A DNA stretch of 56,670 nt from an uncultured Eubacteriales bacterium (GTDB lineage: Bacteria > Bacillota > Clostridia > Oscillospirales > UBA644), in the NCBI GenBank assembly GCA_905207625.1, contig CAJLLT010000013.1, positions 1 to 56,670 on the forward strand. Direction: 5' to 3'. Positions 56,220 to 56,670 of the stretch are shown here, piece after piece. The first letter of the stretch is position 1. Each line of letters begins with the position of its first letter. The notes beneath the pieces are model-generated. The model was given only the letters and a program-made list of their open reading frames with translations, did no database searches and was not told the DNA's origin. Made by a program: the position numbers and the translations under genes.

Positions 56220-56670
56220 TTCATCCCCTCGATCGCGTTTTCGATCATCCTCGCCTGTTCCGGAGTTTCCGCGGGAGCATAATATATCCCGTTCCCGGAT
56301 TCCCTGTTCCTGAAAAGAATGAGCCAGTCATCGCCGAAGCGTCGGAGAACAACGGAATAATCGGATATAGCCGCAGGATCAAAATAATCCGTTCCGTACA
56401 GAGAAAACCACATTTTCCGGACCTGTTTCCCTGTCAGTTTGTCACCGAGATCTTTCCAGAAACCTGAACCGGCGCCATATGCCTCGCCTTTTATGGCATT
56501 ATGGACAGCCCCGTCCACGGTAACGGAGCCGAAATACTCCGTGGGAGCAAGGATATGCCTTTTCACGGTGATATCAAGCTCCACAGAGATTTTCTTTCCG
56601 TCTGCGGTACATGCGCTGAAACTTTCTCTTACCGCCGCGGGCCGGCAATAAAGAACCCCGGCGATGATTG
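56216..56670 (-). CDS. Membrane- or lipid-anchored protein of unknown function, 5' end beyond window
   Basis: The frame is open from the right edge (56670) to the stop at 56216, so the true start lies outside and the GTG at 56584 is probably internal. The visible 151 residues open with a hydrophobic end IIAGVLYCRPAAV, perhaps the end of a signal peptide or lipobox at Cys, then a beta-rich domain SACTADGKKISVELDITVKRHILAP cut into strands, later KDLGDKLTGKQVRKMWF and ENAIEGMK. I do not recognise the family. Co-transcribed with sfsA through an ATGA overlap. Confidence 0.55.
   Translation of the reverse strand, partial: IIAGVLYCRPAAVRESFSACTADGKKISVELDITVKRHILAPTEYFGSVTVDGAVHNAIKGEAYGAGSGFWKDLGDKLTGKQVRKMWFSLYGTDYFDPAAISDYSVVLRRFGDDWLILFRNRESGNGIYYAPAETPEQARMIENAIEGMK

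Noticed and set aside
1..56670. tRNA, rRNA, CRISPR array, transposase, integrase or phage genes
   Set aside because: No cloverleaf, direct-repeat array or mobile-element protein motif was seen anywhere in the window.

Overview
The window is one contiguous piece of a spore-forming Bacillota chromosome, most likely a member of the class Clostridia. Several things point there: SpoIIP, SpoIIE, SpoIVA and a GerA-type germinant receptor; the Firmicute yicC-remA-gmk-rpoZ-priA-def-fmt-rlmN-prpC-prkC-rsgA-thiN gene order; a DUF4364 protein; HemZ; an ECF-type ThiT; and consensus sigma-A promoters of the form TTGACA-N17-TATAAT. Nearly every gene has a purine-rich Shine-Dalgarno sequence, and many neighbours overlap as ATGA or TGATG. 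I saw no rRNA, tRNA, CRISPR array, transposase or prophage gene. The genus cannot be named from this sequence alone.

Layout, left to right. At 1-3.8 kb lie a truncated lipid-kinase gene, a TPP riboswitch with thiT, a DUF4364 regulator, a lipoprotein and spoIIP. At 3.8-6 kb are a PAP2-like membrane protein, an unrecognised 50-codon ORF with its own promoter and terminator, and a NYN-domain protein. At 6-17.6 kb is a long minus-strand housekeeping operon driven from a consensus promoter at 17.6 kb. It covers DNA restart, translation start, Ser/Thr phosphorylation signalling, ribosome assembly and thiamine pyrophosphate synthesis. At 17.7-25.6 kb come a zinc-ribbon membrane protein behind a sigma-E-like promoter, a P-type ATPase behind a yybP-ykoY manganese riboswitch, a membrane-anchored XRE regulator with a TipAS partner, thrC-thrB, and an arylamine N-acetyltransferase homologue whose catalytic Cys is Ser.

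At 25.6-38 kb are pepP-yqeG, rpsU, and a second long minus-strand run: pncB-adh-recJ-rel-dtd-MBL-hemZ-nucleoside kinase. At 38-42.5 kb are spoIVA and a zinc/cadmium module made of an ArsR repressor, a detached HMA domain and a P1B-ATPase. At 42.6-47.9 kb is a germinant-receptor operon (A-C-small two-helix-B) with an overlapping small unknown gene, then a PHP protein behind a structured leader. At 48-51.6 kb are two unrecognised membrane-anchored proteins in one operon; the larger carries four regularly spaced ~100-residue repeats. At 51.7-56.7 kb are spoIIE, a very palindromic intergenic element, rlmD, sfsA and a gene cut by the right edge.

The most interesting leads are the 913-residue repeat protein and its partner, the Ser-for-Cys NAT, the palindromic RNA-like element between spoIIE and rlmD, the leader of the PHP gene, the 50-codon ORF, and the accessory genes in the germination operon. 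None is proven to be a new system. All functional assignments come from reading motifs by eye, with no database search.
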